DNA of 21,958 bases from CAZOHN01 sp964579325 (GCA_964579325.1 CAZOHN010000040.1:1-21958); one strand, 5' to 3'. Numbered from the stretch's first letter, positions 7,263-15,612 are shown. Notes: generated from the sequence alone by a model not told the origin. Numbers and translations: made by a program.

Positions 7263-7952
7263 TCATCTGTCGAGGAATGCGCGCAGGTCGATGTCGAATA
7301 ACCAGACCGCAAGCGGGACAGGGGCGACCGCGACGAGAATTGTCACGACGGTCTGCGCCGGAAGGAACAACCGGCTGAGTCCCGCCGTGAACAGGAGCCC
7401 ACCGCCTCCCCCCAAGACGGCGTTGCCCGGAACGTTCACAAGGATTGCGAGCAGGATGTAGCGGTAGCGTGTCGCGACTGGACGCAACCACGTCGGCGCC
7501 TGGGACCGAAGCGCCTCCAGTCGCTCGACGCGCGACAGTGGTTCGACGGCTTCCAGCAGCCGGCAAGCCTTCATCAGGCGCAGGTCTTCGAAGATTCGGT
7601 GCAACCTCGGATAGGGAATCCATTCACCAACGCCATAGGCGATCGAAAGGCCGGCGACGGTGGACATGTAGATGAGCGGAGCGATCCATGGCCCCTCCAT
7701 GACCATGAGCGACAGGCCGATCTCGACGCCCGGAACGAAAGGAACCGCGATCAGAAGTGCATAGGCCAGGAGGAAGGCAACGAGCATTCCGATGCGGAGG
7801 CGGTCATCCTCGAAAAGCGCCAGACCCGTGACCCAGTCCATCAGAAGATGGATGCCATAGGCGATAAGAAGAACGGCGCAAAGCCTCAGGGCGATCCGGC
7901 AGACGGCCCCGCAACGTGCTCGCAGTGACAGGGGCCCTGTATCACTCCCCAT
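7263..7952 (-). CDS. VTT/DedA-like integral membrane protein
   Basis: A 229-residue membrane protein with about five hydrophobic segments. The stretch VPFVPGVEIGLSLM (about residues 70-83) and a second half containing VNVPGNAVLGGGGG resemble the paired re-entrant motifs of VTT (SNARE-associated/DedA/TVP38) proteins, which act in lipid flipping or small-molecule transport. The ATG at 7952 was chosen although the frame stays open upstream, because it overlaps the end of the small secreted-protein gene (7942-8265) by 11 nt, indicating coupling, and the upstream frame would be antisense-like N-terminal sequence. It converges with the YjeF-like gene with only 7 nt between stops. The family call is moderate. 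Confidence 0.65.
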   Translation of the reverse strand: MGSDTGPLSLRARCGAVCRIALRLCAVLLIAYGIHLLMDWVTGLALFEDDRLRIGMLVAFLLAYALLIAVPFVPGVEIGLSLMVMEGPWIAPLIYMSTVAGLSIAYGVGEWIPYPRLHRIFEDLRLMKACRLLEAVEPLSRVERLEALRSQAPTWLRPVATRYRYILLAILVNVPGNAVLGGGGGLLFTAGLSRLFLPAQTVVTILVAVAPVPLAVWLFDIDLRAFLDR

Positions 7953-8265
7953 GCGAGGCCCAGCGGCAACTGTCGGTCGGCAGGAAATGCACCAGCCGAT
8001 CGCGCCCGTTCGATCCGGACAGTCGCGGACATCCTTCGACGCTGGTCTCTGAGGCGAAGGCTGTAAAAACGGCCGACGTCGCTTCCGGCAGACAGAGTTC
8101 CGATCCCGGCTCAAGCATCGCCCCGATCCGCGACTCGTCGACCCGGGATTCTACGGTGAAGTAGAGAGGTTCGTCCGTGCCGTTTTCCACGCAAGCAGCA
8201 CTGGCACCGCCCGCCGGCAGAATTGCGGGAGCGAGGCCGATCAGCGACAGACATATGCCCTTCAT
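7942..8265 (-). CDS. Small secreted protein with four cysteines, function unknown
   Basis: A 107-residue protein with a clear Sec signal peptide (MKGICLSLIGLAPAILP..., cleavage about residue 23-24 after ASA). The mature part has Cys25, Cys58, Cys79 and Cys100, which could form two disulfides in the periplasm. No known domain was recognised. The ATG at 8265 was chosen because GGAGGA stands 7 nt before it; the longer open frame upstream lacks such support. The gene overlaps the VTT-like membrane protein gene, so both are probably made from one mRNA, divergent from the cytochrome P460 gene. Confidence 0.75.
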   Translation of the reverse strand: MKGICLSLIGLAPAILPAGGASAACVENGTDEPLYFTVESRVDESRIGAMLEPGSELCLPEATSAVFTAFASETSVEGCPRLSGSNGRDRLVHFLPTDSCRWASHGE

Positions 8266-8437
8266 TTCAAGATCCTCCGAGATCAGCTTTCTCTCCGCGT
8301 GCCTGTCGGTAAACTGAAAAGCAGCGATATCTCGCAGAGGTGATGCCGCCGTGAGGGTCACGTCCATGTGATCGCCCGGGCTGTAACGTCCTGCGTCCGG
8401 CCGAGTCCACACCTCGTCAACAAAGGGAGGACTCCTC
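8266..8437. promoter_or_regulatory. Divergent control region
   Basis: A 172-nt gap separates the start of the minus-strand secreted-protein/VTT operon (8265) from the plus-strand cytochrome P460 gene (8438). Promoters for both directions must be here. The ribosome-binding sites are clear at both ends (GGAGGA complement near 8273-8278; GGGAGGA at 8425-8431). No FNR/FixK-type TTGA-N6-TCAA box or other known operator was recognised. Confidence 0.45.
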
Positions 8438-8989
8438 ATGAAAACGATCATTTCCGTTGCCGTCGCAAGCCTCACCATCGCAACCGGGCCGACCCTCGCG
8501 CAGGATGGCGATATGGCCTTCGGGACCGAAGAAGACATCGCCTATGCCGAGTTGCTTTGGGAGCTGATGGAGGTCGAACGCCTGGCTGGCCCGAACATGA
8601 TCCGGGCGTTTCCCTATGAAGGCCTCGAACCGCACGGGCTGATGCTCGAAACCTTCTATGCTGTCGGTACGATCGGCGACCACACCGGGGACCTGATCGT
8701 CAAACGCAACTTCGGCCCCGAGGGCGTCTCGGTCGACGAAGTGCTGGCGAACCCCGACGGGCATCTCGGCGCCTACACCGTGATGTTCCGCCGCGAGGAC
8801 GGCTACGACCCCGAAAACCTCGACTGGTTCTGGGCGCGCTACAACCCCGATGGCTCGATCGCGGAGAACCCGATGGGCATGGCCCTAGCCGGCCGCGTCG
8901 CCAAGGGAATGGATGAAGGATGCATCGCCTGCCACCAGGGTGCAGCCGATGACATGGTCTTCACCTCGGATCACCTGATCGCAAACTGA
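8438..8989 (+). CDS. Cytochrome P460-family c-type haem protein, periplasmic
   Basis: A 183-residue exported protein. A Sec signal peptide (residues 1-21, ending TLAQ) is followed by a domain like cytochrome P460/cytochrome c'-beta, with the haem c attachment motif CIACH (Cys162, Cys165, His166) close to the C-terminus, as in that family. LIVKRNF (residues 86-92) lies where family members carry the Lys that can cross-link to haem. Characterised relatives oxidise hydroxylamine or bind nitric oxide. GGGAGGA is well placed before the ATG. A YeeE/YedE-like gene starts 39 nt downstream. The substrate is unknown; nitrosative or redox stress defence is the leading guess. Confidence 0.82.
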   Translation: MKTIISVAVASLTIATGPTLAQDGDMAFGTEEDIAYAELLWELMEVERLAGPNMIRAFPYEGLEPHGLMLETFYAVGTIGDHTGDLIVKRNFGPEGVSVDEVLANPDGHLGAYTVMFRREDGYDPENLDWFWARYNPDGSIAENPMGMALAGRVAKGMDEGCIACHQGAADDMVFTSDHLIAN

Positions 8990-9028
8990 CCCCCAGGCAC
9001 AGGTGATCCAGCCCGCGCCGAGGCTCCG

Positions 9029-10015
9029 ATGTTCCCCGACCTCGCCCTGCCTGCCCTTATGGGCGTGCTGCTCGGAGCCTCGGCGCACAGGGCCGGTCTC
9101 TGCACCGTGAAGGCGGTGGCGGAGATCATGACCACGGGACAAGCCCATGTCCTGTGGTCCTTTCTGAAGGCTTCGCTTTGGACGATGGGTCTGCTGTCGG
9201 TTGCGGGCCTTGCGGGAGCCGAGGCGAGCCTTTCGGCCCGGCCGCTACTCTTGACCGGTGCACTGGGCGGGATCCTATTCGGCGTCGGCGCCGGTCTGAA
9301 CGGAGCCTGCAGCTTTTCCACACTTGCGCGGCTCGCCGAGGGCCATGGCGTCATGCTGCTGACCCTTGTCGGATGGGGGCTGGGGTTGAGTGCCGCCAAG
9401 GGTCTTGTGTCGATCCCCCATGTGACTGCGTCCGCGACGACGCTCCCCTTCTGGCTGCTCTTGCCCGGACTGGCCTGGATCGTCTGGGAAGGTGGGCGTC
9501 TTGTCCGTGTGTTCCTGCGCCGGGGCAGTGGAGTTCTGGCAAAGGGGGCTTGGCCCCTGTCGCTCGGCGTTTTTCTGGTGGCGCTTGCGAATACCGGCCT
9601 GGTCCTCATGGAGCGTCCCTGGTCCTTCACTTCGACCGCGATCTGCACGTCCGGTGCCGCTGAAATCGCTCCTTGCGCGCATCCCGTGACACTTTGGGTC
9701 GTGTCCGGCGCAGCGATGCTCGCCATGGTGGCTTCCGCAATGCTGCGCGGCAGCTTTCGCCTGCGTCCCGTGCGCCTGCGCTCGGGCCTGCGGCGGCTCG
9801 GGGCCGGCAGTCTGATGGGCGCTGGCGCGGCGATGATCCCCGGTGGCAATGACGGATTGATCCTGTTCGGCATCCCGTCGCTGTCGCCCTATGCCCTGCC
9901 ATCGTGGTTCGGCATTATTCTCGGCATCTGGATGGCACTGTCCGTCATGCGGGCCTTGGGTGCGCGCATACCGACGATCCGCTGCGAAAGAGATATCTGC
10001 CGAACCGGGCTGTAA
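9029..10015 (+). CDS. YeeE/YedE-family membrane transporter (sulfur-compound type)
   Basis: A 328-residue integral membrane protein with about eight to ten hydrophobic helices. It shows the YeeE/YedE signature twice in diverged form: HRAGLCTVKAV near residues 20-30 and FGVGAGLNGACSFSTLARL near 88-106, both with a cysteine in the pore-lining position, and PGGNDGLILFGIPSLSPYA in the second half. TsuA-type relatives import thiosulfate using conserved cysteines, so transport of thiosulfate or another sulfur or selenium compound is likely. It lacks a fused TusA domain and no tusA gene is adjacent. GAGG stands 5 nt before the ATG. It is probably co-transcribed with the cytochrome P460 gene. Confidence 0.85.
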   Translation: MFPDLALPALMGVLLGASAHRAGLCTVKAVAEIMTTGQAHVLWSFLKASLWTMGLLSVAGLAGAEASLSARPLLLTGALGGILFGVGAGLNGACSFSTLARLAEGHGVMLLTLVGWGLGLSAAKGLVSIPHVTASATTLPFWLLLPGLAWIVWEGGRLVRVFLRRGSGVLAKGAWPLSLGVFLVALANTGLVLMERPWSFTSTAICTSGAAEIAPCAHPVTLWVVSGAAMLAMVASAMLRGSFRLRPVRLRSGLRRLGAGSLMGAGAAMIPGGNDGLILFGIPSLSPYALPSWFGIILGIWMALSVMRALGARIPTIRCERDICRTGL

Positions 10016-10069
10016 CGCGGTGCCGTGTCACGAGTCCCGTTCACAGAGACAAATGGAAGACGCAAGACA

Positions 10070-10999
10070 ATGGCGCGGCAGAGTACCAATTGGCTAGACG
10101 GGATGCTGGACCGCATCGGACACAGGCTCGCGTCGAAGCTGAACCGCCCCTGTTCGGGCTACAAGCCCTACACGCCCTCAGATTTTTCAACACTCTGCCG
10201 GATCCTGCGACCCGGCGACGTCCTCCTTGTCGAAGGCGGCGAGCGCATTTCCACCGCGATCAAGTATCTGACGCAATCCACGTGGTCGCACGCGGCCATG
10301 TATGTGGGCAGCCACCTTCCTGATCCCGCCGACGGGTCCGAGCGACATCACCTGGTCGAGGTCAATCTCGGAGAGGGCTGCGTCTCCGTCCCTCTGTCCA
10401 AGTATGCCAGCTACAACACGCGCATCTGCCGCCCGGTGGGACTGACCGAGGAAGAGCGGGCCGAGGTCACGGCCTTCATGATCCGGCGGATCGGGTTGAA
10501 ATACGATCTTCGAAACATCTTCGATCTTCTGCGGTATTTCGTTCCGACACCGCCCGTCCCGGTGCGCTGGCGGCGACGGATGATTGCCTTCGGGTCGGGC
10601 GATCCCACACGGGCGATCTGTTCATCGCTGATCGCGCGGGCTTTCCAGTCCGTGCGCTATCCCATCCTGCCTGACGTGACCAAGGTGAAGACCCGCAAGG
10701 GTTCGCGACAGGCGCGGGCCGAGATCCTGCATATCCGGCACCACTCGCTTTTTGCCCCGCGGGATTTCGACCTGTCACCGTACTTCGAGATCGTGAAGCC
10801 GCATATCGCGGGCGGGTTCGATCATCGCAGTTTGACCTGGGCCTCACCTCCGGAGCAGGATGCGAGAAATGGCGCTGAGGAAGAAAGCGGCGGAACCCGT
10901 GATGCCGAACCAGCCAAAGTACCAGAAACGTCCAGCGAAGGCGTTCTCGGCGAAGGAGGCGACGAAGACCTGCTTTCCGAAATGGGCAGCCGCCGCTGA
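10070..10999 (+). CDS. YiiX/YebB-like papain-fold hydrolase (NlpC/P60 superfamily)
   Basis: A 309-residue soluble protein. It shows the permuted NlpC/P60-like pattern of YiiX proteins: RPGDVLLVEG (about residues 47-56), a catalytic His in STWSHAAMYVG (His74), an acidic LVEVN strand, and the nucleophile in AICSSLIARAF (Cys184). Relatives are thought to cleave amide bonds in peptidoglycan or lipids. The ATG at 10070 is preferred to a GTG at 10025 because GGAAG precedes it and the domain begins soon after. The last roughly 50 residues are acidic, Gly/Glu/Ser-rich and lie antisense to the convergent membrane-protein gene (156-nt overlap), so this tail is probably a recent or disordered extension. 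Confidence 0.8.
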   Translation: MARQSTNWLDGMLDRIGHRLASKLNRPCSGYKPYTPSDFSTLCRILRPGDVLLVEGGERISTAIKYLTQSTWSHAAMYVGSHLPDPADGSERHHLVEVNLGEGCVSVPLSKYASYNTRICRPVGLTEEERAEVTAFMIRRIGLKYDLRNIFDLLRYFVPTPPVPVRWRRRMIAFGSGDPTRAICSSLIARAFQSVRYPILPDVTKVKTRKGSRQARAEILHIRHHSLFAPRDFDLSPYFEIVKPHIAGGFDHRSLTWASPPEQDARNGAEEESGGTRDAEPAKVPETSSEGVLGEGGDEDLLSEMGSRR

Positions 11000-11233
11000 C
11001 GCCAGAAGCGCCAGCGCGGCAAGCATCACCTGTCTTGTTGTCGATACTCCGGCCCGGTTGAGACCGAACCAGAGCGCCGCGCCGACGGTCCCGCCAATGG
11101 CCCCCGTTTGCGTTGCCCAGAACGGATGCGCTCCCAGTGCCTCGGGCAGACCAGCCACCGATGCCACGAGAAGTAACGCCGCAGCAGTTACGGCGATCAG
11201 GATGTCCGAGAGCAAGTGCCGCCGCATGATCAT
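10844..11233 (-). CDS. Small four-helix membrane protein, function unknown
   Basis: A 129-residue protein with four convincing hydrophobic segments (about residues 10-33, 43-62, 70-88 and 102-125) and a basic C-terminus ending LLRR. It is the last gene of the minus-strand ynj-like operon, starting 2 nt after the stop of the flavodoxin-like gene. Its 3' third is overlapped by the tail of the convergent YiiX-like gene; the membrane-helix pattern here is coherent to the end, which supports this frame as real coding. The pattern is loosely like quinone-interacting or phosphatase-associated small membrane proteins, but no family is recognised with confidence. It might anchor or serve as electron partner for the reductase next to it. 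Confidence 0.7.
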   Translation of the reverse strand: MIMRRHLLSDILIAVTAAALLLVASVAGLPEALGAHPFWATQTGAIGGTVGAALWFGLNRAGVSTTRQVMLAALALLASAAAAHFGKQVFVASFAENAFAGRFWYFGWFGITGSAAFFLSAISRILLRR

Positions 11234-11235
11234 GC

Positions 11236-11994
11236 TCAGCTCCGATAGTCTGGGTTTTCGTAGTCGAACCGACAGCCCGCCTTCCAGGCGTTGCGGTCAT
11301 TGCCGTGATTGGGCAGCCCGCCCGCATCCTTCAGCATCCGAGCCATGTGCATCAGGTTCCAGGACATGATTGTCGTGTTACGCTGGGTGAAATCGTTGTC
11401 GAAGCCCGCAGGCTTGCCATCGACATCGTCGCCGTAGGACGGGCCGGGCCCCGCTTCACCAATCCATCCGCAATCGGCCTGCGGCGGTATCACATATCCG
11501 AGATGGCCGAGCGCATAGAGGATCGTCATTGCGCAATGCTTGATGCCGTCTTCGTTGCCGGTCACCACCGCGCCTCCGGTCTTGCCGTAGAAGATGCTCT
11601 GGCCCTTGTCGTTCAGCATACCCGACATGCCATAGAGCCGTTCGATCAGGACGCGGCAGAGGGAACTTTCCTCGCCAAGCCAGATCGGCGTCCCGACGAT
11701 GAGGATGTCGGCGGCTCTGACTTTTTCCCACAAGGCGGGCCAGTCATCCCGGTCCCATCCATGTTCGGTCATGTCCGGATAAACCCCGTATGCGATCTGA
11801 TGCGAGGCGGCGTGGATGTGCTCAACGGCGACGCCGTTGCGCGCCATGATGTCCCCGGCAACGGAGAGCAGCGCTCTCGTGTGCGACGCTTCGGCGGACT
11901 TCTTCAGGGAGGTGTTGAAGATGATCGCCGACAGGTCCGAGAAGTCGTGCGGATTGCTGTCGCACAGCTTGGACTGGGTTTCGTTCAAGGTCAT
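11236..11994 (-). CDS. Flavodoxin-like NAD(P)H-dependent FMN reductase family protein
   Basis: A 252-residue protein with a flavodoxin fold: first strand and phosphate-loop region IIFNTSLKKSAEASHTRAL (about residues 24-42), second FMN-binding loop GTPIWLGEESSLCRVLIERL (about 100-119), and a third loop GGAVVTGNEDG (about 140-150). It matches the NADPH-dependent FMN reductase/flavodoxin_2 type that carries out one- or two-electron reduction of quinones or small molecules. Its ATG overlaps the ynjD stop by 4 nt, and AGGAG lies 8 nt upstream, so it is made together with the ABC transporter. This suggests that the imported compound, or a cofactor linked to it, is reduced in the cytoplasm. No E. 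coli ynj cluster member corresponds to it. Confidence 0.85.
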   Translation of the reverse strand: MTLNETQSKLCDSNPHDFSDLSAIIFNTSLKKSAEASHTRALLSVAGDIMARNGVAVEHIHAASHQIAYGVYPDMTEHGWDRDDWPALWEKVRAADILIVGTPIWLGEESSLCRVLIERLYGMSGMLNDKGQSIFYGKTGGAVVTGNEDGIKHCAMTILYALGHLGYVIPPQADCGWIGEAGPGPSYGDDVDGKPAGFDNDFTQRNTTIMSWNLMHMARMLKDAGGLPNHGNDRNAWKAGCRFDYENPDYRS

Positions 11995-12707
11995 GGGGGG
12001 ACTCCTCCGTCTTTTTTGAGGCCTTGCACTGCCTGAGGACGGCAGCGCGTGGTCGAGATTGTCATTGTGCCTTCCTCCAGCGCGATAACCGGGCCGCCCG
12101 CGGCCTCGGCATCGGCAGGGTCGTGGGTCACCAGTAGGGCCGGGATGCCCCTGCTTCGGACGTGTGCGAAGATGAACACGCGCAGGTCGTCTCGCAACGC
12201 CGCGTCGAGCTTCGAGAAGGGTTCGTCGAGCAGGAGCGCGCGCGGCTCCGCCAGCAGCGTGCGCATCAGCGCCGCACGCGAACGTTGCCCGCCCGAAAGC
12301 GTCGCTGGGTCGCGGTCGTAAAGGCCCCCGAGCCCCGCGCGCTTCAATGCCTCTTCGACTGCCGCCCGGCGCGCACCGCGCCCCCGGACGGCGCGGTTCA
12401 GCCCGAAGGCCAGGTTGTCGCCGACCGACAGGTGCGGAAACAGCACGGCATCCTGGAACATCAGTCCGACATGCCGCGCCTCGGGCGCCAGCCGTGTCAG
12501 ATCGACGCCGTCGAGCGTGATGTTCCCGGACAGGGAGAAGCCATGCGGCAGGTGCCCGGCGACCGCATCGAGTAGGGTGGACTTTCCAATGCCCGACGGC
12601 CCCATCACCGTGACGACCTCACCCGGGTATGCTGTCAGCGTGACCGGCGGAAAGAGTGCCACCGCCCCCCTTGGCGCGACCGTGACGCAGCTCAAGTCCA
12701 ACGTCAT
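11991..12707 (-). CDS. ynjD: YnjD-like ABC transporter ATP-binding protein
   Basis: A 238-residue ATPase with all motifs intact: Walker A GPSGIGKST (residues 36-44), Q-loop Gln85, signature LSGGQ (137-141), Walker B ALLLDEP (157-163) and H-loop His195. The small size and sequence style place it with ThiQ/FbpC/YnjD importers for small molecules or metal complexes. It overlaps the permease gene by 4 nt upstream and the flavodoxin-like gene by 4 nt downstream. It powers the YnjB-YnjC importer encoded next to it. The substrate of this transporter family has not been established. Confidence 0.92.
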   Translation of the reverse strand: MTLDLSCVTVAPRGAVALFPPVTLTAYPGEVVTVMGPSGIGKSTLLDAVAGHLPHGFSLSGNITLDGVDLTRLAPEARHVGLMFQDAVLFPHLSVGDNLAFGLNRAVRGRGARRAAVEEALKRAGLGGLYDRDPATLSGGQRSRAALMRTLLAEPRALLLDEPFSKLDAALRDDLRVFIFAHVRSRGIPALLVTHDPADAEAAGGPVIALEEGTMTISTTRCRPQAVQGLKKDGGVPP

Positions 12708-14419
12708 GGCATGCCCCCCGGTTGCAGCTCACGCCGGTTGCGATGCAGCAGTGCCGGGATCGCGAAAGCCGCGGCATAGGCGGCAAAGGGCAGTGCCGCC
12801 TGCAAAGTGGCGTAAACGCCGGTGACGCGTCGGTCCGAGGACGAGGACAGCGTCACCGCTTCGGTTGTCAGCGTGGAGATACGGCCCGCGCCCATGAAGA
12901 GCGTCGGCAGGTATTGCGCAACCGACACCGCCACGCCGATGGCCGCGGCTGTCATGATCGGCGTCAGAAGCACCGGCAGCTTGACGGAAAAGAGCCGCCG
13001 CCAGGGGCCTGCACCCAGCGACGCCGCTGCACGCCCGAGACGCGGATCGAGCGCGCGCCACGGATCCGATAATGCGATCAGCACATAGGGAAACACGAAG
13101 AGCGCCTGCGCCCAGATCACCGCGAAGTAGCCGCCCGACACGCCGAGGCGTAGGAACAGGACGCTCAGCCCGAACAGGAACCCGATCTGCGGCACCAGAA
13201 GCGGCAGGTAGATCAGCGCCTCGGCCCAGGCTGCTCGGCCGCGTCTCGCGCGATCCTCGCCCTCAAGCCAGGCGACGGCCAATGCGAGCGACAGGGCTGT
13301 GGCCGCAGCGGCGAGGAGAACCGTGTTACCGAGCGCCGCCGCCCAGCCGCTGCCCGGGGTCATCCAGGCCCGAAGCGACCATGATTCTGGCAGAAGTGCA
13401 GGCCATGTCCAGCGCCAGGTAAGCGACCATACGATAAGCGACAGCATAGCCAGCGCCCCCGCGATGAACAGCAGGGCCGACAGCGCCGTCGCGATCCAAA
13501 GTCCCGGTTCGGCCGAGAGACCCCGGCCGCCGCGACGCACCCACCAGCGCCCGATCCTGCGCCCCGCCCATTCCAGAAACCACAAGAGCGCGAAAGCTGC
13601 GGCGACGAGCAGTGCCTGGAGAAGGGCGCCCGCCGAGGCCGGCAGTATCAAGCCGATGTCGGGCGCGGTGAACAACCTGAGAAGAAGCACGGCGAGGGTC
13701 GGCGGATTTGACGGTCCCAGGATCAGCGCCATGTCCACCACCGACAGCGAATAGGCCATCACCACCATCACCGGCAGGCGGATGAGCGGCCAGACCTGCG
13801 GCATGATCACCTTGATCCAGACGATCCCTCGCCCGTAGCCAAGCGACCGGCCCGCCGCGAGGTGCTGGCGCACCGGAATCTGGCTGAGGGCCGACAGGAT
13901 CACAAGCAGGAGGAACGGCACCTCCTTGACCATCAGGCCGAGGATCAACGCAACGCCGCCCGGGTCATTCACCGTAGCCAGCATGGGCGGTCGGTCCCAG
14001 CCCGCCAAAGGGGCGAGCGCCCGCGCGATCCATCCCGATGGCGCCAGCAGAAAAGCCAGCCCGATCGCCAGCGCTGCATGCGGTGCGGCAAGGAAAGGGG
14101 TGAGCATGCGCCCGCCGGCGCGCGGTGTCATCCGGTCATGCACCGCAGCGCAGACACCTACAGCGAGCAGGATCGACAGCGCCGTGGCGCCCAGGCCTGT
14201 CACAAGGGTGATGCGCAGCGCCGTTGTGAACCCCGGCAGCGCGAGAAGGTCGCGAAGGGGGGCGAGCGAAAGGTCGCTTGCCCCGATGGCGGGCATAAGA
14301 CCGGCCCCTGCCCGGGCCGTTTGCCACATGCCCGCTCCGATCGGCAGCACAAGACCAAGGACCACCGTCACAAGCACGGCGGCCCTCAGAATGTGTCCGT
14401 CTGCGCTGGCTGTGCTCAC
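12704..14419 (-). CDS. ynjC: YnjC-like ABC transporter permease, fused double domain
   Basis: A protein of about 571 residues with roughly 12 hydrophobic helices in two homologous halves, the layout of YnjC/FbpB-type permeases in which both halves of the channel are in one chain. The first half holds an EAA-like loop around HLAAGRSLGYGRGIVWIKV and the second around LGRAAASLGAGPWRRLFSV; these contact the ATPase. The frame is open to an ATG at 14440, but a GTG at 14419 is preferred because it forms a 4-nt GTGA overlap with the ynjB stop, matching the other junctions in the operon. ATGA coupling also joins it to ynjD. Confidence 0.9.
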   Translation of the reverse strand: MSTASADGHILRAAVLVTVVLGLVLPIGAGMWQTARAGAGLMPAIGASDLSLAPLRDLLALPGFTTALRITLVTGLGATALSILLAVGVCAAVHDRMTPRAGGRMLTPFLAAPHAALAIGLAFLLAPSGWIARALAPLAGWDRPPMLATVNDPGGVALILGLMVKEVPFLLLVILSALSQIPVRQHLAAGRSLGYGRGIVWIKVIMPQVWPLIRLPVMVVMAYSLSVVDMALILGPSNPPTLAVLLLRLFTAPDIGLILPASAGALLQALLVAAAFALLWFLEWAGRRIGRWWVRRGGRGLSAEPGLWIATALSALLFIAGALAMLSLIVWSLTWRWTWPALLPESWSLRAWMTPGSGWAAALGNTVLLAAAATALSLALAVAWLEGEDRARRGRAAWAEALIYLPLLVPQIGFLFGLSVLFLRLGVSGGYFAVIWAQALFVFPYVLIALSDPWRALDPRLGRAAASLGAGPWRRLFSVKLPVLLTPIMTAAAIGVAVSVAQYLPTLFMGAGRISTLTTEAVTLSSSSDRRVTGVYATLQAALPFAAYAAAFAIPALLHRNRRELQPGGMP

Positions 14420-15603
14420 CGGGTGTAGCGCCGCGCCCATTCCTCGGTCAGGCGGGTCATCCAGCTGGCATGCGGCTCCGGCAGCGTCGGGCCGAGCGCT
14501 TCGAGGGTCGGCAGGGCCGGCGCGGTTGGCAGCGCATCGAAAGCCGCACGCGCTGCGTCGTCAAGCCTGGCGGGGTCGAGCACCGAAAACGAGCCTAGCA
14601 CCTCGATGTTCTGCATCCGCGCCTGCACGGCCGGGTCGAGCAGGAAGTTCGCGACAACCTGCGCGCCCTCGGCGTTGGCCGCGTTGTAGGGGATCGCGAC
14701 GAAGCTCACGTTGCCGATGGTCCCGCCTTCGGGAACGAAGACACGCGCCGTCTCGGGCAGCAGACCCTGCGCGATGGCCGCGGCCGTCGATGCCGGGTCG
14801 AAGGACATGGAGATGTCCACCTCGCCATCGTTCAGAAGCTGCTGCTGTATGCTCTGGTTCTCGGGGAAGGTCTCGCCTCCGCGCCAGAGGTTCGGGCGCA
14901 GCGCGTCGTACCAATCCCAGAGCGGTGCGGTCTGCGCGGTGAAGGCTTCCTCGGTCACAGGGGCCAACAGCGCCGCCGGGTCGGGCGCCAGTTCGATCAG
15001 CGCCTCCTTGAGAAACGTCGCACCCATGAAGTTCGACGGATCGGGATGGGTCATCCGGCCCGGGTTCGCCGCCGCCCAGTCGACGAACTCCGCCATGCTG
15101 CGCGGCGGCGCATCGACCCGCACGCTGTCATAATTGAACACGAAACGTGCAAGCCGCCACGGGCTTTCCATGCCCTCGACCGGCACCGTGAAGTCGAGCG
15201 CGGCCGCGGCCCCGGGCGTGAGATCGAGGTATTGCGCGTTCGGCAGATCGGCGACGAAGGGGCCGAACAGCAGGCCCTGCTCCTTCATCGCAAGGAAGTT
15301 CGGGCCGTTGATCCAGATGAGATCTACCGAGCCACCGGTGTCCTGGCCCGCCGCCCGCTCCGAGATCACCCGCGTCACGGCCTCTGCCGTATCGCTGAGG
15401 CGCACATGCTCGACCCTGACATCATAGAGGTGTTCGGTCTGTTCTCCGACCCAAGCGATGAAAGCGTTGGTTCGATCGTCACCGCCCCAAGCATTCCAGT
15501 AGACGGTCTGGCCGTGGGCTGTGTCGAGCGTTTCTTGCCAGTCGGCAGCCGCTGGCGTCGTAACAAGGGCTGCCAGAACGGACAGAATCAGTCGAAATTG
15601 CAT
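14416..15603 (-). CDS. ynjB: YnjB-like ABC transporter substrate-binding protein
   Basis: A 395-residue periplasmic binding protein with a Sec signal peptide (about residues 1-20, ending TPAAA) and the YnjB-family stretch GQTVYWNAWGGDDRTNAFI near the mature N-terminus, plus SVDLIWINGPNF about 60 residues later. The fold resembles binding proteins for iron, polyamine or thiamine-type ligands, but the ligand of YnjB is unknown. ATG 15603 is chosen over TTG 15606; GAGGA lies about 8 nt upstream. It begins 9 nt after the stop of the CDP-alcohol transferase gene, so the binding protein sits directly behind a lipid-synthesis gene in one operon. Confidence 0.92.
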   Translation of the reverse strand: MQFRLILSVLAALVTTPAAADWQETLDTAHGQTVYWNAWGGDDRTNAFIAWVGEQTEHLYDVRVEHVRLSDTAEAVTRVISERAAGQDTGGSVDLIWINGPNFLAMKEQGLLFGPFVADLPNAQYLDLTPGAAAALDFTVPVEGMESPWRLARFVFNYDSVRVDAPPRSMAEFVDWAAANPGRMTHPDPSNFMGATFLKEALIELAPDPAALLAPVTEEAFTAQTAPLWDWYDALRPNLWRGGETFPENQSIQQQLLNDGEVDISMSFDPASTAAAIAQGLLPETARVFVPEGGTIGNVSFVAIPYNAANAEGAQVVANFLLDPAVQARMQNIEVLGSFSVLDPARLDDAARAAFDALPTAPALPTLEALGPTLPEPHASWMTRLTEEWARRYTR

Positions 15604-15612
15604 CAAGGGTCC

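Noticed and set aside
8382..8407. TGTAAC element upstream of the cytochrome P460 gene as a second ECF promoter
   Set aside because: Only the six-base core resembles the one at 4587; no matching second element at the same spacing.
13926..14942. Long plus-strand frame opposite ynjC and ynjB
   Set aside because: Very Arg/Ser/Ala-rich and crosses two genes of the operon; no recognisable protein.
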